A stretch of 64,000 nucleotides of DNA from Hahella sp. HN01 (lineage in GTDB: Bacteria > Pseudomonadota > Gammaproteobacteria > Pseudomonadales > Oleiphilaceae), in NCBI RefSeq assembly GCF_018986435.1, contig NZ_JAHMIN010000028.1, positions 1 to 64,000 of the forward strand, in the 5' to 3' direction. Made by a program: the position numbers and the translations under genes. Within the stretch, counting starts at the first letter, position 1. The number at the start of each line of letters is the position of its first letter. Positions 25,348 to 33,987 of the stretch are shown here, in pieces. The notes under the pieces were generated by a model. It had not been told where the DNA came from. It worked only from the letters and a program-made list of their open reading frames with translations, and did not search any database.

Positions 25348-28080
25348 TCAAGCAAGCACCGGCATCTCAAAATAGAACGTACAACCCCCGCCAGGATTAT
25401 TGTGGAAGCCGATTTTGCCGCCATGCCTTTCGATAATGGCTTTGGAAATATTAAGGCCAAGACCGGTTCCGCTTTTGTTGCGAGTGTTGGAGGAATCGGC
25501 CTGCGCGAAGCGACCGAATATGCGGTTTTGAAATTCCGGCGGTACGCCAGGCCCTTTATCTGTGACGGAAACCCGCGCCTCGCCGTTTTCCAGCGTAATT
25601 GCAACCGCGATTTCTGAATGCGGAGGCGAGAATTTGGCGGCGTTGGATATCAGATTCGTCAGCACCTGAGTCAGACGTTCCTCATCCGCCTCCACCACTA
25701 CCGCACAGTCAGAAGGAATCTGCAGCGTAAAGCTCACGTCGGCGTTATGAGTCAGCCCTTGGTTGAGCGCCAAAACGTCACTGACAAGCTGCGCCAGATT
25801 GAAGTGACTGAGCTGCAAGGTCATCTCTCCAGACGCCATTTTTTTCAGGTCCAGAATTGCATTAACCAGATTAAGCAAGCGATCCGTATTGCGCCGCGCA
25901 ATCTCAATCATATGCGCATGCTTGTCCGGCGCAGCCAGGGCGATCTTGGCGTCCAGCAACGTCAGTGAACCGTTTATAGCAGTCAAGGGCGTCCGCAACT
26001 CATGACTGATGGTGGAGATAAACTCGTCTTTGATGCGCTCCGCCTCCGCCCTTTCGGTCACATCACGCACGATGCAAAGATAAGAGGCTGGCGGCGTCTG
26101 GGACAGACACACCGTTTGCAGCTCTAGAGGGAAGTCCTGCCCATTGCGGCGAATGCCCTGCAAGTATCCCGGCCCTGCATCCAGAGCAGCAGACTCTTGA
26201 TTTGTCTCAGCTGTAGCCGCATGAAAATCCGGAATCAGAACCCGAATATTCAGACCGGCGAAATCGGAACAGGCGTATCCAAACAAACTCTCCACCGCCG
26301 GATTCACCGCCGTGATGCTTCCATCTTCCGTCACCGTCAGCAGTCCATCCGGCGTATGTTCATAAATGGCCCGCAAGCGTTGCTCACTGTGCCTCAACTC
26401 CGCCGTCCGTTCGCCAACCAAGGCTTCCAAAGCCAGCGTTCGACCACTGAAGAACAACGACACCATGCCACTGACGCCAGTGAACAACAGCCCCAACACA
26501 TAGACAATCCAGGCGTTGATGGAAGTGTTCGCAGCGATGTTGCTCTTGGTGGGAGCAATATCCAGATCCCACTCTCTGTTAAGAACGGAGAATTTATGAT
26601 CCCAGCGATAAGGGCGGCTATTGACCTCTTCTTCAGAGATGTCCGGGGACATACTGACCTTGCCGTTATCAATCGTCATTTCATGCATCAAGTAGCGCTG
26701 CTCTGTAATGTCGGCAAGGGTAATGTGATAGCCATCCATATTCAGCCTCTCGGTAAAGTGCCGCAACAACGAGTGAATGCGAAACACCGCCACCAAAAAG
26801 CCTTCCGGATAATCCGTGTCTTCCGCTCCCTCCCCGTCTCTCTCCTCACCACCTGGAGTCAGCGACAGCGTTGGGCCTTCGCCGTGTCCACTACTGAGGA
26901 AATGCGGGTAAAACACCAGAGCGCCCATATTGTCGAGAGACTGTTGCACCAGATGTATAGGGCCGGTCATCACCGGTTTTCTTGAATCCCTGGCCTCAGC
27001 GATCGCGGTCAGGCGGGACGGGTTGGAAGACACATCAAACCCAAGCGCGCCACGGTTACTTTCTAAGGGAAAGATAAAACGCACAGGAAGATAAATCGGC
27101 TTTTCCGGCGAGCGCTGCAGTTCACCGTCCAGGCGAGTCACTATTCCCATATCGACGTCGTAGTCGTCTAGCAGCCCGGCTTTAAACTCCTCCCGCTCAT
27201 AGCTGCGGATGTATGGGTTCCAGGACATGGCCTGAAACCCCGGGTAACGCTCCAACGCCCAGAACACGGCCTTCTCAAAGCCGCTCCGATCGATTGTGGC
27301 ATTGGCGGGAAGGTTTCTTTCTATCGCCCGGGCGACATCCAGGTGGGCCTCCAGGCTCTGATTGAGTGCGGCGGAATAGCCCTGGGCCTCACTGAAAAAG
27401 CGCAGTCGTAAGCTGCTCTCCTCCCAGGATTTCGCATACAAAAACGCGACCGTCGCGAGAAAGAAAGTTCCGAGCAATGAGAATGTCACCGCCCAACGTC
27501 GTTTTTTCCATGACTCGCGAGGCTGCAACCCCCACACCAATATCAGCGGGGTAAAAACCACCACTCCAATGGTGTCGCCAATCCACCAGACACCGAGGGA
27601 GCGCGCGTAATTTTCTGCGGGGATAAACCCGGCCAGCAACAGACTGCTACAGCCGATTATGGCGTTGGACAAACAGCTCGCCGGGCCGGCGAAAATCAGG
27701 AAGCGAATGATCTCGGGAAGCTCCGCCAGACGACCGGGATAGTTCGCGAAGCGAATAACTAAATAACGCCCCAAACATGCCTGCAGGGCGGCGCCAGTTC
27801 CAATGGCGACAAAGGTGAACAGTTGCCAGGGCCAGATTTCGGCATCGGGGAAACCCTGAGTTACGCTCAGGTTATTGATCAGCGACCCAAGAAAAACGCC
27901 TGCGCAAAGCCGGTAGCCGCCCAGCAGCACCGCCGCGAGCGCGATGCCGGAAGGTATCCAGATAGCGGTGACATAGGTGCTGTCCGTGGTCAGCCATAAA
28001 CCAATTCTACCCGTGACAAAATACGCCAGCGCGGTAAGCAGGTTATAAAACAGGGTCCCGACGGAATGGGATTTGGCCAT
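25348..28080 (-). CDS. Orphan hybrid-less sensor histidine kinase: MASE1-CHASE-PAS-HisKA-HATPase
   Basis: A 910-residue membrane kinase. Residues 1-200 form a MASE1 multi-helix membrane domain (TAIWIPSGIALAAVLLGGY). An extracytoplasmic CHASE domain follows at about 240-440 (FEKAVFWALERYPGFQAMSW), then another membrane helix near 530 (WIVYVLGLLFTGVSGMVSLF). Next come a PAS domain around 570-680 (IYEHTPDGLLTVTEDGS) and a HisKA domain with phospho-acceptor histidine near 694 (STISHELRTPLTAINGS). The ATPase domain has N and G boxes (NLISNAAKFSPP, VTDKGPGVPP, GTGLGLNISKAI). There is no receiver domain and no response regulator nearby, so its partner is elsewhere. The ligand of the CHASE domain is unknown. 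Confidence 0.93.
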   Translation of the reverse strand: MAKSHSVGTLFYNLLTALAYFVTGRIGLWLTTDSTYVTAIWIPSGIALAAVLLGGYRLCAGVFLGSLINNLSVTQGFPDAEIWPWQLFTFVAIGTGAALQACLGRYLVIRFANYPGRLAELPEIIRFLIFAGPASCLSNAIIGCSSLLLAGFIPAENYARSLGVWWIGDTIGVVVFTPLILVWGLQPRESWKKRRWAVTFSLLGTFFLATVAFLYAKSWEESSLRLRFFSEAQGYSAALNQSLEAHLDVARAIERNLPANATIDRSGFEKAVFWALERYPGFQAMSWNPYIRSYEREEFKAGLLDDYDVDMGIVTRLDGELQRSPEKPIYLPVRFIFPLESNRGALGFDVSSNPSRLTAIAEARDSRKPVMTGPIHLVQQSLDNMGALVFYPHFLSSGHGEGPTLSLTPGGEERDGEGAEDTDYPEGFLVAVFRIHSLLRHFTERLNMDGYHITLADITEQRYLMHEMTIDNGKVSMSPDISEEEVNSRPYRWDHKFSVLNREWDLDIAPTKSNIAANTSINAWIVYVLGLLFTGVSGMVSLFFSGRTLALEALVGERTAELRHSEQRLRAIYEHTPDGLLTVTEDGSITAVNPAVESLFGYACSDFAGLNIRVLIPDFHAATAETNQESAALDAGPGYLQGIRRNGQDFPLELQTVCLSQTPPASYLCIVRDVTERAEAERIKDEFISTISHELRTPLTAINGSLTLLDAKIALAAPDKHAHMIEIARRNTDRLLNLVNAILDLKKMASGEMTLQLSHFNLAQLVSDVLALNQGLTHNADVSFTLQIPSDCAVVVEADEERLTQVLTNLISNAAKFSPPHSEIAVAITLENGEARVSVTDKGPGVPPEFQNRIFGRFAQADSSNTRNKSGTGLGLNISKAIIERHGGKIGFHNNPGGGCTFYFEMPVLA

Positions 28081-28166
28081 AATGTTGGACGGGGTCCTTC
28101 CACATAAGGTATTCGCCTGAATATTTTATAGGCTATAGATGGCGTAGCTTCAAACCCGTGGAAGCA

Positions 28167-28192
28167 GGTCCCGGCCATGGCGGCTCGGGACC
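28167..28192 (-). terminator. Hairpin between acetolactate synthase and the histidine kinase
   Basis: GGTCCCG (28167-28173) and CGGGACC (28186-28192) form a perfect 7-bp stem with a 12-base loop, 25 bases past the acetolactate synthase stop. No T-run follows on the minus strand. It probably separates the metabolic pair from the kinase gene. Confidence 0.4.
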
Positions 28193-28217
28193 GAAGTGGG
28201 AAAAGTATGGTTAGCGG

Positions 28218-29885
28218 TCAGACCAGACAGACTCTGCTGGCCAGCTCCTCCGTCAACACACGACGGTTCTCCGAATAGTCCACCGGCACGTCAATCAAGT
28301 GTACGCCACCCTCAGCGAAAGCCTGTCTAATGGTGGGCGACAGGTCTTCAGCGCGTTGCACGCGGTGTCCAGAGGCGCCATAGGCTTGCGCGTATTTCAC
28401 AAAGTCAGGATTGCCGTAGCTCAGTCCCCAATCATGGAAACCGCCCTGTTCCTGCTTCCAGCGAATCATACCGTAGGCGCTGTCGTTAACGATCAACACC
28501 ACCAGATTCAATCCCAGACGCACCGCCGTTTCCATTTCCTGGCTGTTCATCATGAACCCGCCATCGCCGCAGATCGCCATCACCTGCAATTCGGGATGCA
28601 GCATGGCCGCCGCGATAGCGCTGGGCAATCCCGCTCCCATAGTGGCGAGGGCGTTGTCCAGCAACACCGTGTTATTCATGTGCGCCTTGTAGTTGCGGGC
28701 GAACCAGATCTTATACATGCCGTTATCCAGAGCGATAACGCCATCATCAGGCATCACCTTGCGCACATCCGCCACCAGCCGCTGCGGAATGATCGGAAAA
28801 CGGTTGTCCTCAGAGCCTTCGCATAGCTGTTTCTCAACTTCTTCCTTAACCCGCTGGAAATACTCGAAGTCGTGAGTATTCACCGGCTCCAGCAACTGCG
28901 TCAGCCTGGAAACCGAATTGGCGATATCTCCCACCACTTCCAACTGGGGGAAATACACCCGGTCCACATTGGCGGAATTGAAGTTGATGTGAATGACTTT
29001 CTTGCCGCCGGGCTCCATAAAGAAAGGCGGCTTTTCGATGACGTCATGGCCGACATTGATGATCAAGTCAGCGAAATCGATGGCGCAATGCAGATAGTCG
29101 CCATCGGACAACGCCGCCGTTCCCATAAACAGTGGATGACGCTCATCCACCACGCCTTTGCCCATCTGGGTGTTAAAAAACGGAATGCCTGTCTTCTCAA
29201 TAAACCCCAGCAACGCTTCCGACACTCGTTTACGGTTCGCCCCCGCGCCAATCAGCACCAGCGGATGGCGGGCGTTCTGGATCATCTCCAGCGCCTGCTG
29301 AATGCTCAGATCATTGGCGTCCGGACGGCGGCTATGGCTGGATTCGAACAACATGACATCGGAGTCGGATATTTCTTCAGCGATATCTTCCGGCAGCTCC
29401 AGGTGCGCGGGCCCCGGTCTTTCCTCCTCCGCCAGACGAAACGCCTCACGGATTTTCGAAGGAATGGTGTTCACGTTGATGATCTGATGGGTGAACTTGG
29501 TCAATGGACGCATCATGTCCACGACATCGACAATCTGAAACAAGCCCTGCTTGGACTTCTTCACCGGCTTCTGCCCCGTCACCATCAGCAACGGCATAGC
29601 GCCCAGTTTTGCGTAGGCGGCCCCGGTCACCAAGTTGGTGGCGCCTGGTCCCAAAGTCGATAGACACACGCCGGTTTTCCCCGTTAACCGGCCATAGGTG
29701 GCCGCCATAAAGGCCGCCGCCTGTTCATGCCGGGTCAGCACCAGCTTAATGGAAGAACCCCGCAGCGACTCGAGTAAGTCCAGGTTTTCTTCTCCGGGCA
29801 CGCCGAAGATATATTTGACGCCTTCATTTTCCAGCGCTTTGACAAATAGGTCTGAGGCTTTCTCGCCCCCGTGCTCTGTTTTCAT
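28218..29885 (-). CDS. Thiamine-diphosphate acetolactate synthase, catabolic (FAD-independent) type
   Basis: A 555-residue ThDP enzyme joining two pyruvates to acetolactate. The catalytic glutamate is in VLTRHEQAAAFMA and the ThDP/Mg motif is GDGGFMMNSQEMETA...NDSAYG. Anabolic IlvB/IlvI enzymes carry an FAD-binding RFDDR motif; here that position reads NVGHDVIEKPPFFM, resembling the FAD-free AlsS type. No regulatory small subunit (ilvH) or acetolactate decarboxylase (alsD) is adjacent. It lies 74 bases after an aldehyde dehydrogenase gene and is probably cotranscribed with it, so another 2-keto acid or an aldehyde acceptor is conceivable. GAGAAC precedes the ATG. Confidence 0.88.
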   Translation of the reverse strand: MKTEHGGEKASDLFVKALENEGVKYIFGVPGEENLDLLESLRGSSIKLVLTRHEQAAAFMAATYGRLTGKTGVCLSTLGPGATNLVTGAAYAKLGAMPLLMVTGQKPVKKSKQGLFQIVDVVDMMRPLTKFTHQIINVNTIPSKIREAFRLAEEERPGPAHLELPEDIAEEISDSDVMLFESSHSRRPDANDLSIQQALEMIQNARHPLVLIGAGANRKRVSEALLGFIEKTGIPFFNTQMGKGVVDERHPLFMGTAALSDGDYLHCAIDFADLIINVGHDVIEKPPFFMEPGGKKVIHINFNSANVDRVYFPQLEVVGDIANSVSRLTQLLEPVNTHDFEYFQRVKEEVEKQLCEGSEDNRFPIIPQRLVADVRKVMPDDGVIALDNGMYKIWFARNYKAHMNNTVLLDNALATMGAGLPSAIAAAMLHPELQVMAICGDGGFMMNSQEMETAVRLGLNLVVLIVNDSAYGMIRWKQEQGGFHDWGLSYGNPDFVKYAQAYGASGHRVQRAEDLSPTIRQAFAEGGVHLIDVPVDYSENRRVLTEELASRVCLV

Positions 29886-29959
29886 TCAGTTCTCCACAGG
29901 GTTTCACACGTACTCCGTATCCAGGCGCAATAGCTGCGCCTGAATCCCTCGCAACACAA

Positions 29960-31393
29960 TCAGCTTTGCCGCTTGATCGCCAGCAAACGTGGTTCGCTCA
30001 TGTCCTGCATGGCGTAACGCACCCCTTCCCGACCGATGCCGCTGTCTTTCACGCCGCCATAGGGCATGTGATCCACACGCCAGGACGGCACGTCACCGAT
30101 AATAACGCCGCCCACTTCCAGTTCTTCCCAGGCTTTCTGCATGTTTTCCACGTCACGGGTGAATACGCCGGTTTGCAGGCCGAACTTGCTGTTATTGACG
30201 GCTTGCAGCGCGTCGTCGAAAGTCTTGTAAGCTTCCAGCACGATCACCGGCCCGAAGATTTCCTCGTTATAAGCGCTGCAATGACGCGGAGTATTAGCCA
30301 ACACAGTAGGCGTAATGACATTGCCGCTGCGCTCGCCGCCGATCAGCAGTTCAGCGCCCGCCTCCACCGCTTCACTAACCCAGGAAGCCACACGATCCGC
30401 TTCTTTGCGGCTGATCAGCGGACCTACAAAGGTATCCTCATCTTTGGGATCGCCAGTCTTCAACGTCTCCACTTCAGCCACCAGACGACGTTTGAAGTCC
30501 TCATACAAAGATTCCTGCACCAGCACGCGTTGAACGCTGACACAGCTTTGTCCAGACTGGTAATAACCGCCGAAAAGGACGCGTGGAATCGCCTTATCCA
30601 GATCGGTTTCCGGCTCCACGATACAGGCCGCGTTGCCGCCCAGCTCCAGCACAACCTTTTTCTTGCCGGCCTTCGCTTTCATGGGCCAACCCGCCGCCGG
30701 CGAGCCAGTGAAGCTCAACAGCTTGATGCGCTCATCAGAGATCAGCGCCATGGCGTCGTCCTTTTTACAGGGCACGACGGAGAAAGCGCCTTTGGGAAGG
30801 TCAGTTTCGGCAAGAATTTCCGCCAAAATTAGTGCGCCAATCGGCGTGAGACTGGCTGGCTTGAGGACAAAAGGACAACCGGCGGCGATGGCCGGCGCCA
30901 CCTTGTGCGCCACCAGATTCAAAGGAAAGTTAAAGGGGGTGATAAACGAACAGACGCCAATCGGGAACTGGCGCACCATTCCCTGATAGCCTTCGCTGCG
31001 TGCGGAATAAGCCAGATCCAGCCATTCTCCGTTATTGCGAACAGCTTCTTCAGCAGCAATCTGAAAAGTTTCGATCAAACGCCCCACTTCACCACGGCTG
31101 TCCTTGAGCGGCTTGCCCGCTTCCCGCACCAGCGCCTGAGCCAGCTCTTCCGAGCGCTCTTTCAGACGCGCAACAGTATGCAGCAACACATCGCGACGTT
31201 TGTATCCAGGCATTCTGCGCATGGGAGCCACCGCCTTTTCCGCAGCGGCGATAGCCTTTTCAATATCATCATGATCGGCCAGGCCAACTTTGGTGAATTC
31301 TTCTCCAGTATATTTGTCTTCGACCGGCAACCAGCCGCGAGGATCTGCGACAGGCTCGTTGGCGAGATAGAAGGGATAGGATTTGGCTAACAT
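29960..31393 (-). CDS. NAD(P)-dependent aldehyde dehydrogenase family protein
   Basis: A 477-residue ALDH. The catalytic cysteine lies in YYQSGQSCVSVQRV and the general-base glutamate in VLELGGNAACIVE. The nucleotide-binding ends are SFTGSPAAG and EEIFGPVIVLEAYK. The N-terminal REAGKPLKDSRGEVGRLIETF segment resembles ALDHs acting on lactaldehyde- or phosphonoacetaldehyde-like short hydroxy- or oxo-aldehydes, but the substrate cannot be fixed. It has AGGA nine bases before the ATG. It leads the two-gene unit with the FAD-free acetolactate synthase, which suggests the two act on one carbon route. It is divergent from a small basic protein gene. Confidence 0.92.
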   Translation of the reverse strand: MLAKSYPFYLANEPVADPRGWLPVEDKYTGEEFTKVGLADHDDIEKAIAAAEKAVAPMRRMPGYKRRDVLLHTVARLKERSEELAQALVREAGKPLKDSRGEVGRLIETFQIAAEEAVRNNGEWLDLAYSARSEGYQGMVRQFPIGVCSFITPFNFPLNLVAHKVAPAIAAGCPFVLKPASLTPIGALILAEILAETDLPKGAFSVVPCKKDDAMALISDERIKLLSFTGSPAAGWPMKAKAGKKKVVLELGGNAACIVEPETDLDKAIPRVLFGGYYQSGQSCVSVQRVLVQESLYEDFKRRLVAEVETLKTGDPKDEDTFVGPLISRKEADRVASWVSEAVEAGAELLIGGERSGNVITPTVLANTPRHCSAYNEEIFGPVIVLEAYKTFDDALQAVNNSKFGLQTGVFTRDVENMQKAWEELEVGGVIIGDVPSWRVDHMPYGGVKDSGIGREGVRYAMQDMSEPRLLAIKRQS

Positions 31394-31517
31394 AAGCAGG
31401 TCCTTTTTCTGTCAGGCAGTTGACGTATAAGCGAAAGGCGGAGCCTGATACTGCTCGCTTAATTCGAGCGCACGAGTATGACACATTCGCAAAATGTTTT
31501 GCCTAAAGGAAAAGACT

Positions 31518-31718
31518 ATGAGCCTGATAAGTCGAAGCAATAAAAGAGGCGACAAAAAAAGCCGACTCGCAAAACCGCGGTCGGCGCAGGAGCGTATGTC
31601 GAGATACGCCTATAGGATAAGAAAACTAACCGATTGGGCCGCTTCTCAGCGGGGAAAAACATATCAGCGCACGCGCCGAATAAAAGCTGTTCTTCATGAC
31701 AACCTAAGCGCCGGATAG
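31518..31718 (+). CDS. Small basic protein, hypothetical
   Basis: A 66-residue frame from an ATG with a good ribosome site (AAGGA, seven bases upstream). It is very rich in Arg and Lys (MSLISRSNKRGDKKSR..., RYAYRIRKLTDWAASQRGKT), with no cysteine, signal peptide or known domain. A minus-strand frame of similar size overlaps it (31516-31734) but lacks comparable support. It is divergent from the aldehyde dehydrogenase gene, 124 bases away. It could be a nucleic-acid-binding small protein; no family is recognised. Confidence 0.4.
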   Translation: MSLISRSNKRGDKKSRLAKPRSAQERMSRYAYRIRKLTDWAASQRGKTYQRTRRIKAVLHDNLSAG

Positions 31719-31863
31719 ACATAAAAGCCGTCAATTAAATCAAAGCATTACGATATGTTAATTTCGTTCGACGCGAGTATTGGAAGCAGATCGTGACGAC
31801 CATGGCCCAGATAGAAATGAACAACATGAGAAGAATGGATAAATGAAATTGCCGACGAAAAGG

Positions 31864-32121
31864 TTAACTCAACAAAGCCCAGGCAATAGAACCCATGACG
31901 CCGAGCATGCCCAAACCAAGCGTAAACATACTCAACCAGGCGAAGACGAACATTCTGTATAGAATCGGGCTGATGTCTCTTCCGAACAGCATGCAACCCT
32001 CGCAATCCGCTTCGCTCAGGGTTCCGCCCAAAGAACTTGCTATCGCCTTCGCCATACTGGCGACCAACAATGGAAAGATGCCGATGACAATACTGAGAAT
32101 GGCTAGCGATAAAGGCGTCAT
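31864..32121 (-). CDS. Small membrane protein, two predicted helices with a CxxC loop
   Basis: An 85-residue protein. Helix 1 is SLAILSIVIGIFPLLVASMA, helix 2 FVFAWLSMFTLGLGMLGVMG. The loop between them carries ADCEGCMLFGRDISPILYRM, with a C-x-x-C pair. GGAG lies 11 bases before the ATG. Function unknown; the conserved-looking loop suggests a real gene. It follows ttcA on the minus strand by 73 bases, so it may be the second gene of that transcript. A longer minus frame (31748-32179) in another phase overlaps it and is considered spurious. Confidence 0.65.
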   Translation of the reverse strand: MTPLSLAILSIVIGIFPLLVASMAKAIASSLGGTLSEADCEGCMLFGRDISPILYRMFVFAWLSMFTLGLGMLGVMGSIAWALLS

Positions 32122-32194
32122 GACGCTTGATTCTCCGGCGGATGATACAGACGGATAAGGGCCGAAGAACTCGGCCCATCTGCTCTATGTCTGT

Positions 32195-33052
32195 TTAGAG
32201 GTTAAGGACGCTGATTTGGTTGAACTCTTCCGGTTCCATACTGTATCGCTCCAACTTGTCGAAGTCATACAGTCTGGTGTCGCACAAATGCGAAGGCAGC
32301 ACGTTTTGTACCGCGCGGAACATGTTCTCCAGACGACCAGGAAAACGCTTATCCCAGTCCTGCAGCATCATTTTGATATTTTGTCTCTGCAGATTTTCCT
32401 GAGAGCCACACAGGTTGCAGGGAATAATTGGAAACTCACGCAGGCCAGCGTAACGCTCAATGTCTTTTTCACGGCAGTAAGCCAGAGGACGAATTACGAT
32501 ATTGCGGCCGTCATCGCTTTTCAGTTTGGGAGGCATTGCGCGCATTTTGCCGCCGTAGAACATATTCAAGAACAGCGTTTCCATAATGTCGTCACGGTGG
32601 TGCCCCAACGCAATCTTGGTGCACTTATGTTCGACGGCGAAATCGTAAAGAATCCCACGACGCAAACGTGAACACAGACCGCAGGTGGTTTTACCCTCAG
32701 GGATCTTGTCTTTCACGATACTGTATGTGTCGCGCTCAATGACGTGATACTCAACGCCCAGGGAGCTTAGATACTCAGGCAGAACATGTTCGGGAAAACC
32801 GGGTTGTTTCTGGTCCAGGTTAACCGCAATAACCTCAAAGCTGATAGGCGCGTGCTTTTTCAAATTCAACAGGATGTCCAGCATGGCGTATGAATCTTTA
32901 CCGCCACTGAGGCAGCACATCACTTTATCGCCATCCTCAATCATATTGAAATCAGCAATCGCCCTGCCGACTTCACGCCGCAGCAGTTTTCTCAGTTTGT
33001 TCAACTCCAAGCGATCGCGCTGCGCCATCTCTGACTTAAAAGCCGCCGTCAT
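32195..33052 (-). CDS. ttcA: tRNA 2-thiocytidine biosynthesis protein
   Basis: TtcA makes 2-thiocytidine at position 32 of some tRNAs, using ATP and a [4Fe-4S] cluster. The 285-residue protein has the PP-loop SGGKDS at 49-54 and the cysteine pair in [13 protein letters not shown] third conserved cysteine follows in [15 protein letters not shown], and the [16 protein letters not shown] motif is intact. Length is typical. Two in-frame ATG codons are near the start (33052 and 33028); the first is kept. The gap upstream (33053-33174) holds the promoter and the 3' end of the DUF547 gene. Confidence 0.96.
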   Translation of the reverse strand: MTAAFKSEMAQRDRLELNKLRKLLRREVGRAIADFNMIEDGDKVMCCLSGGKDSYAMLDILLNLKKHAPISFEVIAVNLDQKQPGFPEHVLPEYLSSLGVEYHVIERDTYSIVKDKIPEGKTTCGLCSRLRRGILYDFAVEHKCTKIALGHHRDDIMETLFLNMFYGGKMRAMPPKLKSDDGRNIVIRPLAYCREKDIERYAGLREFPIIPCNLCGSQENLQRQNIKMMLQDWDKRFPGRLENMFRAVQNVLPSHLCDTRLYDFDKLERYSMEPEEFNQISVLNL

Positions 33053-33174
33053 ATCTCACTACCTCCGGTTAACGGGTGCGCATTATAGCCTAAATCCCCC
33101 CGTCTAACGCCAGTGCAGTTTTTGTTCAGTCTGTAAACAATGAATGTTGAATTTACGGGCAACCAAGGTCTCCC

Positions 33175-33987
33175 CTACTGCACATCATTCAACTTCCAGT
33201 CATAGGCGTATTCAATGCCGCCCTTATAGTTTTCCAGTCGGCTTTTCTCCGGCTCCGCGGAGTACCTGGCGAGATGGTCAAGGAGTTCTTGCCGGGAGCC
33301 GAAGTCGCTTTGATACCAGTCGTAGATGGAGGACAGTCGCAGGCCGTCTTTAACGAAGGCCACGCCTTTGGGGTGGCGAATGAAGTTTTGCGCGGCGTTA
33401 TTTAACTGTTCTTCCAGACGATTTGGATCGAAGGCTTCTGGATAGAGATTCGGGCAGCCGAGGCTGGCGCAGTTGACCGCGTAGTGAATGCGCTTGTCTT
33501 TCCAGATAGGACGCAGGATTCGGTGCTCGATATCATTCAAGGTCAGCGCCTGTCCCTGCACATGGGTGATGACATCGTCCCAGGGACCAAAACGAAACCA
33601 GCCGCCGCCAATCTTCTTAATACTGTCTACCGGATAATGTTGTAACACCAACTGCACAGTCAGGGCGTTGTATAAGTTGATCCAGTAAGCCATTTGCGTA
33701 TTTCTGGAATACTCGCGGGGATCAACGGACGTCAGTGAGGCAATGTAGCTATCCAACTGACGCTTCTCTTCCGTCGTGAACCTGCCGTAAGTCAATCTGG
33801 CGAAGCCGTCCCCATCCTCACTAAGGTGGGTCTGCAGAAGACGGGTCCAAGTGCTATGATCTAGCAAAGCAGGGTTTCGCTCATTGGCCTTGTCCCACAG
33901 GCCCCAATACTCGGCCTTCGGCGCCGCGGCAGCTTCGCCCGACAACCAGCCCATAAAAATCAGGATTAAAAATAGTCTTACGCTCAT
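33175..33987 (-). CDS. DUF547 domain secreted protein
   Basis: A 270-residue protein with a signal peptide (MSVRLFLILIFMGWLSGEAAAA). The DUF547 core follows: YWINLYNALTVQLVLQHYPV, then IHYAVNCASLGCPNLYPEAF with the conserved cysteine/histidine-type pocket, and YDWYQSDFG near the end. The fold is thought to be related to papain/transglutaminase-like domains, but no activity is established. The first base-pairs of its ATG overlap the ATG of the divergent DnaJ-related gene (CATG, 33985-33988). The signal peptide fixes this start well. Confidence 0.87.
   Translation of the reverse strand: MSVRLFLILIFMGWLSGEAAAAPKAEYWGLWDKANERNPALLDHSTWTRLLQTHLSEDGDGFARLTYGRFTTEEKRQLDSYIASLTSVDPREYSRNTQMAYWINLYNALTVQLVLQHYPVDSIKKIGGGWFRFGPWDDVITHVQGQALTLNDIEHRILRPIWKDKRIHYAVNCASLGCPNLYPEAFDPNRLEEQLNNAAQNFIRHPKGVAFVKDGLRLSSIYDWYQSDFGSRQELLDHLARYSAEPEKSRLENYKGGIEYAYDWKLNDVQ

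Noticed and set aside
26197-26985. 262-codon plus-strand frame inside the histidine kinase
   Set aside because: Antisense to a fully recognisable MASE1-CHASE-PAS kinase; no domain, no ribosome site. Codon-bias shadow.
28872-29663. 263-codon plus-strand frame inside acetolactate synthase
   Set aside because: Antisense to conserved ThDP-enzyme sequence; His/Gln/Arg-rich composition typical of a shadow frame.
31516-31734. 72-codon minus-strand frame opposite the small basic protein
   Set aside because: No good ribosome site; the plus-strand frame has AAGGA at proper spacing.
31748-32179. 143-codon minus-strand frame overlapping the small membrane protein
   Set aside because: Different phase from the two-helix protein; its own translation has no membrane or domain pattern.
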